NCBI RefSeq assembly: GCF_013523055.1
Contig: NZ_JAAMQM010000020.1
Coordinates: forward strand, 62,001 to 126,000
Origin: Pseudomonas capeferrum
GTDB lineage: Bacteria > Pseudomonadota > Gammaproteobacteria > Pseudomonadales > Pseudomonadaceae
Reading direction: 5' to 3'
Length of the DNA stretch: 64,000 nt
In this document: positions 35,401 to 44,128 of the stretch, in pieces
Numbering within the stretch: the stretch's first letter is position 1
Layout of the letters: every line of letters begins with the position of its first letter
The notes under the pieces: model-generated
The model's input: only the letters and a program-made list of their open reading frames with translations
Told to the model about the DNA's origin: nothing
The model's database searches: none
Position numbers and translations under genes: made by a program

Positions 35401-36734
35401 TTACTGGCTCCCGACACTTCGCTACCGGTAAGCGTGTGCGCCTCCTGCCCTGACCGGCCCGGTGCAGGGTGCGCTGCGCCGCCCAGATCGAATTTCGGGT
35501 AGCGTCCCATGGCTAGAATCAGCACTGCGCCTAGGGCGAAGGTGACGGTACCGTGAGTCAGCAAGCCGGCGTAGGAGCCGGTCTGGGCGTACAGGTAGGC
35601 GAAGTACAACGGGGCGGCGGTAGCCCCCAGCCCAATAAAACCCATGTGCAAGCTGAAGATACGGCTGTAGTCACGCATGCCGAAATACCGCGCCATCAAG
35701 AATGCAGCGATGTCCATCTCGGCGCCCGAGCCAAGCCCCACCAGCACCGAGGCCAGCATCAGACTAGTCATGTGAGTGTCGGTTGCGGCGAAGATCAAGC
35801 AGCCCAGCGCAGGCAGCGACAGCACCACGAACGCAACCCCCGGTGCCCAGATTCGGTCCACCAGGTAACCCACCACTACCCGGCCGAGGATCAGCGAAAT
35901 ACCGTAGACGCTGAATGCCAGCGCAGCGTCAGTGGCAGACAGCCCCTTGTCCCGCAACATTGGCACGGTACTGGTCACCATACCGATCATGGAGGTTACC
36001 GAGAGCACCAAGGCCAGGTTACAGAGCCAGAAGCGTGGCGCCAGTGCAGCTTGGCGCAGGCTCATCCCGGGTAGCCGAGGTGCCTCGCCAGGGGCCGCAG
36101 CCGCTTGGGTAATCGGGCTGTCGCTGCGCATCCACAACACGCTAAGTGGCAGCGTGATCAACAACGGCAAGGCTGCCAGCACCCAGAACCCGGCACGCCA
36201 GTCAGTCATGCTGATCAGCCAGCTGATCGACGGCGGCAGCACCAGGGCGGCAAGCCCGGTGCCGCAGAGGATGATGGCCAGGGCCAAGCCGCGGTTACGC
36301 TCGAACCAGAGGTTAACCAGCTGGGTCCAGGTGACCACGGTAGTGCCCATGCCGGCGAACGCCAGCAGGGCATAGCCTGCATACAGTTGCCAGATGGCGC
36401 CCGTCATCAGGGTGAGCAACAAAAAACCGACGGACAAGGTTACCAGCGAGCAAATCGCCACCGGCCTCAGGCCATAACGGCGAATCATCCACCCGCTGAT
36501 CTGCACGGCAATAATGCTGAAGGCAAAAAGAAACGCGATTGCCGGTTGGATCTGCTCACGAGACCAGCCGAACGCCTCTTGCAGGGGCAGCACCAACGTG
36601 CCGAATGAATACAGCGGGGCCACCCCCACCGAGGTGCCGATACCCAGCAGTGCCAGGATCAGCACCCGCCAGCCCTGGCGAAACTCGGTTAGGTCAATGG
36701 CCAGGGAAGGCTTGTGGTCGTGCTGGGAACTCAT
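35397..36734 (-). CDS. MFS transporter, monocarboxylate/oxalate-formate type
   Basis: The product is 445 residues with about 12 predicted transmembrane helices. The N-terminal half includes GTSVGVAPLYSFGTLVLPLQ, and the cytoplasmic loop contains LWFERNRGLALAI, which is characteristic of the OFA/MCT branch. It probably imports the carboxylic acid substrate. An A-rich leader (AAAACAAC) precedes the ATG by about 30 bases, close to but not an exact Hfq/Crc match. It is coupled to the PaaI-type thioesterase gene. Confidence 0.9.
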   Translation of the reverse strand: MSSQHDHKPSLAIDLTEFRQGWRVLILALLGIGTSVGVAPLYSFGTLVLPLQEAFGWSREQIQPAIAFLFAFSIIAVQISGWMIRRYGLRPVAICSLVTLSVGFLLLTLMTGAIWQLYAGYALLAFAGMGTTVVTWTQLVNLWFERNRGLALAIILCGTGLAALVLPPSISWLISMTDWRAGFWVLAALPLLITLPLSVLWMRSDSPITQAAAAPGEAPRLPGMSLRQAALAPRFWLCNLALVLSVTSMIGMVTSTVPMLRDKGLSATDAALAFSVYGISLILGRVVVGYLVDRIWAPGVAFVVLSLPALGCLIFAATDTHMTSLMLASVLVGLGSGAEMDIAAFLMARYFGMRDYSRIFSLHMGFIGLGATAAPLYFAYLYAQTGSYAGLLTHGTVTFALGAVLILAMGRYPKFDLGGAAHPAPGRSGQEAHTLTGSEVSGASK

Positions 36735-36847
36735 CTGTATACCCCGCGTTATCTTGTAGTTGTTTTAGCTGGATTCTATACCCGAGAAATCAATAAGTGA
36801 CACTCTTTTATTTTTTGAGCTGTGCAGCATGCTTCGCGTGACTGCGC

Positions 36848-38497
36848 TTAGCGTTTGGCAAAGGTGAGTTTGGCCTTGACCCGGTCCCAGGTGTGGGCCG
36901 TGACGCCCTCTTCGCGCAGCTGGTACTTGAGGATGCGCCCCACTGGGCTGCGCGGCAGGCTCGGGCGGAACTCGATGAAGCGCGGCACCGCGTAATACGG
37001 CACGCGCTCGATGGCCCAACGGCAGAGCTGCTCTTCGCTGAGGTTGCTGCCTTCACGCAAAACTGCAGTAACCTTGACTTCGTCCTCCGAGAGTTCGGAA
37101 AACACCGCATGCACTGCCACTTCCTCTATCTCTGGATGAGCAATGAAGCTGCGCTCCATCTCGAAACCGGAGATATTCTCGCCACCGCGACGCATGTAGT
37201 CCTTCTTGCGGTCGAGAAAGAAGAAGAAACCGTCTTCGTCCATCTTGCCGATGTCGCCGGTGTGGAACCACATGTTGCGCATTACCTTGAGGGTGTCCGC
37301 CGGACGGTTCCAATAGCCCTCGAACATCACGTGGGGCTTGAGCGGACGAACGATCAGTTCACCGGCTGTGCCATAGGGCAGCTCCACATCATGGTCGTCG
37401 ACCACGCGGATGTCGAACGCATCGCAACGGCGCCCGGCGCAATTTGGCTTTTCCGGTTGGCCAAAGGGCAACAGGGTAACGATTGCGCATTCGGTAAGGC
37501 CAAAGCCTGCCCCGCCGACCGTATGCTTCACGCCAAAACGCTCGCGCCAGCGCGCTTGCAGCTCGGGTGGGAAAGGCGCCGAGTAGACCTTGTTGAGCTG
37601 ACCATAACAGCGCGCCATCGCGTCGTTGTCCGGCGCCTCGGCGAGTAGCGGGCCCATCGAGGCAAGCAAGTTGGCCTCGTTGGCACCACTGCGCTCGATG
37701 TCCGCCCAGAAGCCGGATACCGAAAACCGTGGGTAGATCACCGCGCGCGCACCGATCATCAGGTTGCACAAGATGGTGGTTACCGTGGCGTTGAGGTGGA
37801 ACAACGGCAGTGGCGTCCAGGTAATCGACTCGGCGGTACGCCCATGGGCTTCGATGATCTGCCGCGCTTCATTGCAGGCATTGTTATGGCTGATCATGCA
37901 GCCCTTGGACGGGCCTGTAGTCCCGCCGGTGTAGATGAGCAGGCTGAGGTCACTGGGCAATACTTCAATGGCCGGGTCCGTGAGGTCGTCACTGCGCAGG
38001 CTTTCCAAGGACAGCAGTGTGGTGCCGGCCAAGTCCGCCTCAGGTGCGCGCCCGCGGTGAACAACGCATTTGAGCTGCGGCAGTTGCTCCGCTACCAAGG
38101 CCAGCCGCTCGGCATACTCGGTCTCGGCAATCACCACTTGGGCGGTGGCGTCGGCGATCTGGTGGCGCAGAAATTCACCCTTGAGCGCGGTATTTACCGG
38201 CACGCTGATAGCCCCCAGCTTGTTCAGGGCAAACCAAAGCAAGACTGCATCGGCGTTGTTATCCAGAATGGTAACGACCGTTTGACCCTTGCTGACGCCC
38301 AGCGCCGCCAGGCCGTTGGCCAGCCTGCAGCTCTCGCGCTGGATGGCAGCATAGCTATAGAGCTCGCCCTGTACGTCGAGGAAGGGCCGCTCGCCGTGCT
38401 CTCGGGCTGCGCGACGGACCACGTCATTGACGGTGTCCATCTGGCCGACCGACCAGCCGGATAGCGCCCTGTCGTTTAATTGGGTGGAAAAGGTCAT
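36848..38497 (-). CDS. AMP-forming acyl-CoA synthetase, paralogue of 31484-33109
   Basis: The product is 549 residues with GGAG before the ATG at 38497. The adenylation motif is YTGGTTGPSKGCMISH, and the hinge region FLDRKKDYMRRGGENISGFEME and C-terminal SPVGRILK are intact. Long stretches match the 31484 ligase closely, so the two arose by duplication and probably act on similar acids. It is the last gene of a long minus-strand operon. Its start overlaps the stop of the SDR gene upstream (ATGA). Confidence 0.93.
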   Translation of the reverse strand: MTFSTQLNDRALSGWSVGQMDTVNDVVRRAAREHGERPFLDVQGELYSYAAIQRESCRLANGLAALGVSKGQTVVTILDNNADAVLLWFALNKLGAISVPVNTALKGEFLRHQIADATAQVVIAETEYAERLALVAEQLPQLKCVVHRGRAPEADLAGTTLLSLESLRSDDLTDPAIEVLPSDLSLLIYTGGTTGPSKGCMISHNNACNEARQIIEAHGRTAESITWTPLPLFHLNATVTTILCNLMIGARAVIYPRFSVSGFWADIERSGANEANLLASMGPLLAEAPDNDAMARCYGQLNKVYSAPFPPELQARWRERFGVKHTVGGAGFGLTECAIVTLLPFGQPEKPNCAGRRCDAFDIRVVDDHDVELPYGTAGELIVRPLKPHVMFEGYWNRPADTLKVMRNMWFHTGDIGKMDEDGFFFFLDRKKDYMRRGGENISGFEMERSFIAHPEIEEVAVHAVFSELSEDEVKVTAVLREGSNLSEEQLCRWAIERVPYYAVPRFIEFRPSLPRSPVGRILKYQLREEGVTAHTWDRVKAKLTFAKR

Positions 38498-39330
38498 GGT
38501 TTCACTCCAGATGGGTATTGTTCGACCAGGCGTTGCCAGCGCTGCCCTGCCAGGGCCAGGGAGCCCTCGTGGCTGAGTACGTAGAACTGGTTTTCGCGAA
38601 TAGCTGCAAGGACTGTTTGCGCGACGTCTTCGGCGCTCAGCACAGCGTGCTCAAGGGCGTCTTGTGCGCGATATTGGAAGGCCAGGGCCGCCGCCGACGG
38701 CTCGGCTACTCGAGACAGATGATGATCGCGCCCCGGGCCCGTGAGGCCGGTTGGTACCAGCCCTGGGCAGAGCACCGAGACGCCAATATCGGCACCCTCG
38801 ATGGCCAACTCGTTGCACAGGGACTCCGACAACGCCACCACCGCCGATTTGGCCGCTACATACGGGGCAATGAATGGCAGGGCCATCAAGCCGCCCATAG
38901 AGGCGGTATTGACAATATGGGCCGCGCGGCCTTGACGCAGCAGCCGCGGCACGAAACTGTGCAGCCCGTGGACCACGCCCATCAGGTTGACGCCCAGCAC
39001 CCGTTGCCAGTTACCGATGTCGTGTTCCCAGCTGTTTCTGGGCCGGTCGCCAGTAATACCTGCGTTATTGCACACAATATCCGCACCGCCGATGGCATCC
39101 ACCTGGCATGCCAAGGCCTCTACCGAGGCGAGGTCGGCGACATCTACTGCGATCGTCAACACTTCCCCGCCCATAGCCGCGAGGGAGATCCCGGCTGCGT
39201 CCAGGGCAGGCCCCGGCAAGTCGCCAAGTACCACGCGCATGCCTTCGCGCTGAAAAGCCTGTGCCATGGCCAGGCCAAGGCCACTGGCGGCGCCGGTGAT
39301 AACCACTGTCTTGTTGGTAAATTCGTGCAT
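38494..39330 (-). CDS. SDR-family dehydrogenase
   Basis: The product is 278 residues from the ATG at 39330 (GAGGG upstream). The cofactor motif is TGAASGLG, followed by NNAGITG, and the catalytic pair is YVAAK. The C-terminal tail is longer than in minimal SDRs. It sits between another SDR gene, 11 bp upstream, and the CoA ligase, with which it overlaps by 4 bp. The substrate is unknown; ring or side-chain hydroxyl oxidation is expected. Confidence 0.88.
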   Translation of the reverse strand: MHEFTNKTVVITGAASGLGLAMAQAFQREGMRVVLGDLPGPALDAAGISLAAMGGEVLTIAVDVADLASVEALACQVDAIGGADIVCNNAGITGDRPRNSWEHDIGNWQRVLGVNLMGVVHGLHSFVPRLLRQGRAAHIVNTASMGGLMALPFIAPYVAAKSAVVALSESLCNELAIEGADIGVSVLCPGLVPTGLTGPGRDHHLSRVAEPSAAALAFQYRAQDALEHAVLSAEDVAQTVLAAIRENQFYVLSHEGSLALAGQRWQRLVEQYPSGVKP

Positions 39331-39341
39331 CGCTCGCCCTC

Positions 39342-40115
39342 TCAGCGCACCGGCACCGTGCCGCCATCCACACACAGGGTTTGCCCGGTGATAAAGCGCG
39401 AGCCTTCTCCCGCGAGGAACACCATCACAGGCGCCAGGTCCTGCTCGGCATCACCAAGCTTGCCACCCAGCGGGATCAGGCGGCTGAGCATCTGGTCGTG
39501 GGCGGCCAGTTCTGCGGCACTCATCTTGGCCCGGTGGGTGTCATACATCGGGGTCCAGATCATCGGCGCGAGCGCGTTCACGGTGATCCCGTAACGCGCC
39601 CACTCCTGGGCCAGGGTGCGAGTCCAGGCCAGCACCGCGCCTTTGGATGCGGCGTAATGCGCGGCGCCAGGCATCCCACCCAGGCCTGCAGCCGAGCCGA
39701 AGTTGATGATCCGCCCGCCGCGTTCCTGCAGGTGGGGAAACGCGGCCTGATTGGTGTGAAGTGTGCCGCGCACATTGACGTCGAAAATCAGGTCCCAGTC
39801 CGGTTGGGCAATCGCCTCGGCCAGGGCGGTACGCTCGACCGCCGCGACGTTGGCGAGTACATCGAGCCCGCCGAGCCAGGCAACCGCCTCGCTGAACGCT
39901 GCATCCACTTGATCCTTGTGCGCGATATCGCAACGCAAGAACATCGCCTGGCCTGGGTAACTGCGTTCCAACTCAGCGACCAGGGCGGTGCCCTGCTCGT
40001 CCAATACGTCCAGGGAAACCACTTGCGCGCCTTGCTCGACATAGGCTCGTACCACGCTGGCACCTATACCGCGGGCACCGCCAGTGACGATTGCCTTCCT
40101 GCCTGATAACTGCAT
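39342..40115 (-). CDS. SDR-family dehydrogenase
   Basis: The product is 257 residues. It has TGGARGIGAS, the NVAA loop in place of NNAG, and the catalytic YAASK. The C-terminal QTLCVDGGT is typical of classical SDRs. The leader contains AACAATAAGAGGT, combining an Hfq/Crc-type motif with the ribosome-binding site. It is the second of three consecutive SDR genes in this operon. Confidence 0.88.
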   Translation of the reverse strand: MQLSGRKAIVTGGARGIGASVVRAYVEQGAQVVSLDVLDEQGTALVAELERSYPGQAMFLRCDIAHKDQVDAAFSEAVAWLGGLDVLANVAAVERTALAEAIAQPDWDLIFDVNVRGTLHTNQAAFPHLQERGGRIINFGSAAGLGGMPGAAHYAASKGAVLAWTRTLAQEWARYGITVNALAPMIWTPMYDTHRAKMSAAELAAHDQMLSRLIPLGGKLGDAEQDLAPVMVFLAGEGSRFITGQTLCVDGGTVPVR

Positions 40116-40126
40116 GGGCCGACCTC

Positions 40127-40134
40127 TTATTGTT
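40127..40134 (-). promoter_or_regulatory. Hfq/Crc-type A-rich motif before the SDR gene
   Basis: AACAATAA on the minus strand directly precedes the AGAGG box of the gene starting at 40115. Confidence 0.5.
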
Positions 40135-40178
40135 GTAGGAACTCGCTTGGGGGCGCCGAGGGGGCAACAGCCTCTGGG

Positions 40179-40922
40179 CTACGACATACCGCCGTCTACC
40201 TTGATCAACGCACAGCTGGTGTACGTCGAATAAGGGCTGGCCAGGTAGAGCGCGGTGGTGATGATCTCTTCGGGCTGGCCCGGTCGACCCACGGCGTTGG
40301 CGCAGCTCTGGCGCATGTCTTCGCTCCAGGCCTTGGCGATGTCGGTAAGAAACGGCCCGGCGGAGATGGTGTTGACCCGTACCTTTGGACCATATTCCTG
40401 GGCCAGCCCGACGCTCATCGCATTGAGCGCGGCTTTTGCACCGGCGTATGGGACGATTTGCGGTGACGGCCGGATGCCGCCAGTGCTGCTGATATTGATG
40501 ATCGAGCCGCCCTCGCCCAGTGCCATGCGCTGGGCGACCAGCGCGCTGAGGCGAAACGGCCCCTTGAAGTTCAGGCCCAGCACTTTGTCGAACAACGCCT
40601 CAGTCACCTCATGGCTGGGCACAGCTGGAGACATGCCGGCGTTGTTGACCAGCACGTCGATACGGCCGAATTCGGCGTAGGCGACCTCGACCAGATGTTC
40701 GACCTCGGCCCACCTGCCCACGTGACAAGCTACAGCCAAGGCACGCCGCCCCAGCGCTCGAACCTCCTGGGCGACGCTTTCGCAGGCGTCCAGTTTGCGG
40801 CTGGCGATAATCACATCGGCGCCGCGTTCGGCAAACGCCTTGACCATTTGATAGCCCAGCCCACGGCTGCCGCCCGTTACCAGAATGACTTTTCCGGTGA
40901 AATCGAACAGGCTATCGGTCAT
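40179..40922 (-). CDS. SDR-family dehydrogenase
   Basis: The product is 247 residues from the ATG at 40922. A much longer reading in this frame lies inside the upstream ACAD gene and is rejected. It has TGGSRGLGYQ, NNAGMSPA and catalytic YAGAK, and ends IKVDGGMS. Its start overlaps the end of the ACAD11-like gene by 11 bp, so they are translationally linked. Together with the kinase and the ACAD it may process a hydroxyacyl-CoA. Confidence 0.88.
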   Translation of the reverse strand: MTDSLFDFTGKVILVTGGSRGLGYQMVKAFAERGADVIIASRKLDACESVAQEVRALGRRALAVACHVGRWAEVEHLVEVAYAEFGRIDVLVNNAGMSPAVPSHEVTEALFDKVLGLNFKGPFRLSALVAQRMALGEGGSIINISSTGGIRPSPQIVPYAGAKAALNAMSVGLAQEYGPKVRVNTISAGPFLTDIAKAWSEDMRQSCANAVGRPGQPEEIITTALYLASPYSTYTSCALIKVDGGMS

Positions 40923-42222
40923 TGGTTTTCTCCAGGATATGGGCATAGCGAGTGCGTGCGGCCTCGATTTTTGGCGGCAAGTGTTCAGAGGGGAACAGCC
41001 CATCGGCGGCCTTGTAGTTGCGCAATAGCTCGCGGGCAACGGTGACCTGGTGCACCTCGGTGGGGCCATCTGCCAGGCCCATGGTGGGTACGCTGTTCCA
41101 CATGTAGGCCAGCGGCGTTTCGAAGGTCGCCCCCAGCGACCCATGCAGGTGGATAGCGCGGCGCACCACCTCGTAGTAGATCTTCGCCATCGCCACCTTG
41201 ACCATGGCGATATGGCCGCGGGCCTTGCGCGGGTCGCCATGGCTGTTGTCGATCAGCCAGGCGGTCTTGAGCACCAGCAGGCGGAACTGCTCCAGTTCGA
41301 TCTGGGTATCGGCGAGCATGGCCTGGACCGTACCCTTTTCTGCCAGCAATGTGCCTTGGGTGCGCCGGCTAAGCGCGCGTTCGCACATCATGTCCAGCGC
41401 TCTCTGGCACTGGCCAACCGTGCGCATGGCATGGTGAATGCGACCGCCGCCCAGGCGTGCCTGGGCCACCGCGAAACCGCCGCCGATTTCGCCGAGCAGA
41501 TGATCCAGCGGCACCCGCACATTGTCGTAGTGCAGGTAGCCTTCGGTGGCTTCGTCCTGCTCCAGGCGCTCGCCCATGTGCGGCACATTACGAATGATCT
41601 TCAGCCCCGGTGCCTCGCGCGGCACGATGAACATGGACATGCGGCTCTGGATCGGCGCATCTGGCGCAGTAACGGCCAATACCAGGATGAACTCGGCATA
41701 CCGGGCGTTCGATGAATACCACTTCTCACCATTGATCACCCAATCGTCACCCTCACGGACTGCGCGGGTAGTAAACACCCGCGGGTCCGCGCCGCCTTGC
41801 GGCTCAGTCATCGAGAAGCAAGAAACGATGTTGCCATCCAGCAGCGGCTGCAGGTAGCGCGCTTTTTGTTGCGCGGTGCCGAACATGGCGAGGATTTCTG
41901 CGTTGCCGGTGTCGGGTGCAGCAGTGCCGAACACAGTAGGCGCCCAAAGGGACCGGCCCAGTCGCTCGTTCATCAGCGCCAGCTTGAGCTGCCCGTAGCC
42001 CTCCCCGCCCAGGTGGGGGTCAAGGTGGCAAGCCCACAGGTTTTGCTGGCGGACTTTCTCCTGCAACGGCTTGAGGATCGCCCGGGACTGCGCATGGCGT
42101 GTGTCGTACACCACGCTCACCGAGGGGTAGAGCACATCCAGCGGCTCGACTTCTTCGCGCAGGAACTGGTCGATCCAGTCCAGCTTGGTTTGGAATTCAG
42201 GGTCGGTTGCAAAATCCCACAT
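40912..42222 (-). CDS. Acyl-CoA dehydrogenase, ACAD10/11-like
   Basis: The product is 436 residues with GGAG upstream. It has the MTEPQGGADPR variant of the substrate motif and a C-terminal GLADGPTEVHQVTVAR, both typical of the ACAD10/11 branch rather than ordinary FadE. It is directly preceded by a phosphotransferase gene, the same two domains that are fused in mammalian ACAD10/11 and separate in the P. putida levulinate (lva) pathway. There the pair converts 4-hydroxyacyl-CoA to 3-hydroxyacyl-CoA through a phosphorylated intermediate. The same function is inferred here. Confidence 0.9.
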   Translation of the reverse strand: MWDFATDPEFQTKLDWIDQFLREEVEPLDVLYPSVSVVYDTRHAQSRAILKPLQEKVRQQNLWACHLDPHLGGEGYGQLKLALMNERLGRSLWAPTVFGTAAPDTGNAEILAMFGTAQQKARYLQPLLDGNIVSCFSMTEPQGGADPRVFTTRAVREGDDWVINGEKWYSSNARYAEFILVLAVTAPDAPIQSRMSMFIVPREAPGLKIIRNVPHMGERLEQDEATEGYLHYDNVRVPLDHLLGEIGGGFAVAQARLGGGRIHHAMRTVGQCQRALDMMCERALSRRTQGTLLAEKGTVQAMLADTQIELEQFRLLVLKTAWLIDNSHGDPRKARGHIAMVKVAMAKIYYEVVRRAIHLHGSLGATFETPLAYMWNSVPTMGLADGPTEVHQVTVARELLRNYKAADGLFPSEHLPPKIEAARTRYAHILEKTNDR

Positions 42223-42245
42223 CTGTCATTCTCCAATGAACCGCA

Positions 42246-43310
42246 TCAGGCGGCGGCGATGAGTTGTCGAGCCTTGGCCATCAGCCAGCGGGCGTAATCG
42301 TGCAGGTAAGCGCCCATTTCCCTGGGGGCCTTACCTACCAGCGAGCGTGCGTAGGTGCCTTCCAGCAGGCAGGCGAGCTTGTAGCAGGCAAGTACGAAGA
42401 ACCACGGCATGCTCAACATGTCCCGGCCACTGAGCTGCCCATAGAGGTTGATCAGATCAGCTCGGCTCATGAAATCAGCCCACGGTTGCACCACCGGGTT
42501 GGCACCTACGCCTCCCTCAGGGTCACCCGGCTCCCGCCACGAGGTCAGCACCCAGGCGAGGTCCAGCAGCGGATCGCCCAGGGTCGACAGTTCCCAGTCG
42601 ATCAGCCCGGATATACGCGGTGCCTCGAGTGAGAACATGACGTTGGGCCATTGGTAGTCGCCGTGAATGATGCCAATGCGCCGGTCTGTAGGTAGGTTGT
42701 CGTTAAGCCAGCGCTCAACGAGGTCGACCTCAGGCAGCGCGGTTTCGCTATAGCCCGGGGTTTGCCGATAGCCTTCAAGCTGGGAGCGCCAGCGCTCTAC
42801 CTGGCGGCTATGCCAATCATTGGGGCGGCCGAAGCCATCAAGGCCGAGCGCTTTATAATCCAGTGCACCCAGCGCTGCGGCGGCGCTCACGAATGCTTCG
42901 CCCATGCATCTGCGCCAGGTGGCGTCTGTGGCATAGCGCCCCTGCAATGGGCCTGCCGGGGAAAACCCTTCAAGTGGCTCCATCGCATAGAAATTCATCC
43001 CCATCACTGCGCCGTCGGTGCTCGCCGCCAGCAGTCGTGGATGGGGTACGGCGCTGCCGGCAAGGGCTGCCAGCACCCGGGCTTCGCGAGCCATCGTCTC
43101 ATTGCTGTTGCCGCGCAAATGCCGCGGTGGGCGACGCAGGACAAAACGCCCAGTGCCGCGCTGCATGAGGAACAGGTTGTTTTGCGAACCACCGCTGAGC
43201 TGGCTGACGGCGGTCACCGGGCCGCTACCCGGCAGCCCGGCTGCCTCGATCCAGGGCGCCAAGGCCGCCCAATCCAGTAGCCCATCGAAATCGGGAAGGG
43301 TCGCCGTCAT
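42246..43310 (-). CDS. APH-family phosphotransferase, partner of the ACAD11-like enzyme
   Basis: The product is 354 residues, with AGGAGG upstream of the ATG. The kinase catalytic loop is HGDYQWPNVMF and the metal-binding segment is GLIDWELSTLGDPLLD, as in ACAD10/11 N-terminal domains and LvaA-like hydroxyacyl-CoA kinases. The N-terminal GGSQNNLFLM corresponds to the nucleotide-binding loop. It lies 23 bp upstream of the ACAD gene. It most likely phosphorylates a hydroxyl on an acyl-CoA, not an antibiotic. Confidence 0.9.
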   Translation of the reverse strand: MTATLPDFDGLLDWAALAPWIEAAGLPGSGPVTAVSQLSGGSQNNLFLMQRGTGRFVLRRPPRHLRGNSNETMAREARVLAALAGSAVPHPRLLAASTDGAVMGMNFYAMEPLEGFSPAGPLQGRYATDATWRRCMGEAFVSAAAALGALDYKALGLDGFGRPNDWHSRQVERWRSQLEGYRQTPGYSETALPEVDLVERWLNDNLPTDRRIGIIHGDYQWPNVMFSLEAPRISGLIDWELSTLGDPLLDLAWVLTSWREPGDPEGGVGANPVVQPWADFMSRADLINLYGQLSGRDMLSMPWFFVLACYKLACLLEGTYARSLVGKAPREMGAYLHDYARWLMAKARQLIAAA

Positions 43311-43408
43311 CTGGCCTGCCTCCTGACTACCCGCATCGCCTGTCTGGCGATATGCCCTGGTGTACGCGTAGTGGGGCCCATCGACTTACCTCCCGTTTAC
43401 CGGTTTTT

Positions 43409-43416
43409 TATTGTTA
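43409..43416 (-). promoter_or_regulatory. A-rich Hfq/Crc-like motif between the MarR and kinase genes
   Basis: AACAATAA on the minus strand overlaps the MarR stop codon and lies about 100 bases from the next start (43310). It matches AANAANAA, but its position away from any ribosome-binding site makes a role doubtful. Confidence 0.3.
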
Positions 43417-43944
43417 TGCCGGCCCTCCTGCGGACGCTTGCTTGTCCGTTTCAAGGTTCCGGCGAATTCGCCTCAAGACACTCAGTGCCTGCTCTAGCTC
43501 CTGCGCGCTTAGCCCCGCGGAGACGCGCTCGGTCCACTGCGCGCTCTCCCGATTGGCCTCGGCATAGGCCTGCTTGCCCTGTTCGGTTGCCTCCAGTTGC
43601 CTGGAGGTCTTGTGATGCGGGTTATCCTGATAGAGCACGTGCCCGTTCTCTACCAATACATCCGCCACCCGCTGCACTGCCTGGCGGCTATAGCCCAGGC
43701 TGCGCGCAATCCGAGCCACGGTCGGCGGATCCTGCGCCAGTACCACGGAGGCCAGCACGATAGCCTGGGCCGAACTGCCTAAAGCTGAAGGCTTCTTTGC
43801 GCTCACCACTCGGCCGTGTAAACGCAGCACCTCATCGACCAATAGCGCCACGCGAGCACCCTGCTCGCTATGTACCGAGTGGTCGAACGTCACGGTGCCA
43901 TTGGTATCGGACGTCGTATTCAAACTATGACACCTCATTTCCAT
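43414..43944 (-). CDS. MarR-family transcriptional regulator
   Basis: The product is up to 176 residues. The winged helix includes TVARIARSLGYSRQAVQRVADVL at about residues 75-97, and the wing VLYQDNPHHKTSRQLEAT follows. The start is uncertain: ATG at 43944 has no ribosome-binding site, whereas TTG at 43923 has GAGG upstream and would give 169 residues. A perfect 14-bp palindrome lies just upstream and is probably its own operator. It may control the kinase-ACAD-SDR-ligase operon that follows on the same strand. Confidence 0.85.
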   Translation of the reverse strand: MEMRCHSLNTTSDTNGTVTFDHSVHSEQGARVALLVDEVLRLHGRVVSAKKPSALGSSAQAIVLASVVLAQDPPTVARIARSLGYSRQAVQRVADVLVENGHVLYQDNPHHKTSRQLEATEQGKQAYAEANRESAQWTERVSAGLSAQELEQALSVLRRIRRNLETDKQASAGGPA

Positions 43945-43947
43945 ATT

Positions 43948-43961
43948 GACAACATGTTGTC
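43948..43961. promoter_or_regulatory. Perfect 14-bp palindrome, likely MarR operator
   Basis: GACAACATGTTGTC immediately precedes the MarR coding region. It differs from the 19-bp palindrome family. MarR proteins commonly repress from such sites in their own promoters; binding is inferred. Confidence 0.6.
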
Positions 43962-44099
43962 GTTTATTTTGTTTGGGGGTTGTTCCGGCTCGCCGGTGTG
44001 AGGAGCAGGCTATGCGCAGGTAACACCGGCGGCAACTGCCTTATTAGCTTTCAGGCATCAGAGTGATGTAGCCCTGTCGGGCTACGGGGCGTGAAAACG

Positions 44100-44121
44100 G
44101 GGCCCGACGCCTGCCGGGCCC
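44100..44121 (-). terminator. Terminator of the SDR gene at 44129
   Basis: On the minus strand GGGCCCG and CGGGCCC arms form a GC-rich stem followed by CCGTTTTC, just after the SDR stop codon. A second hairpin (GTAGCCC / GGGCTAC, 44068-44085) lies beyond it. Confidence 0.6.
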
Positions 44122-44128
44122 GGTTTAT

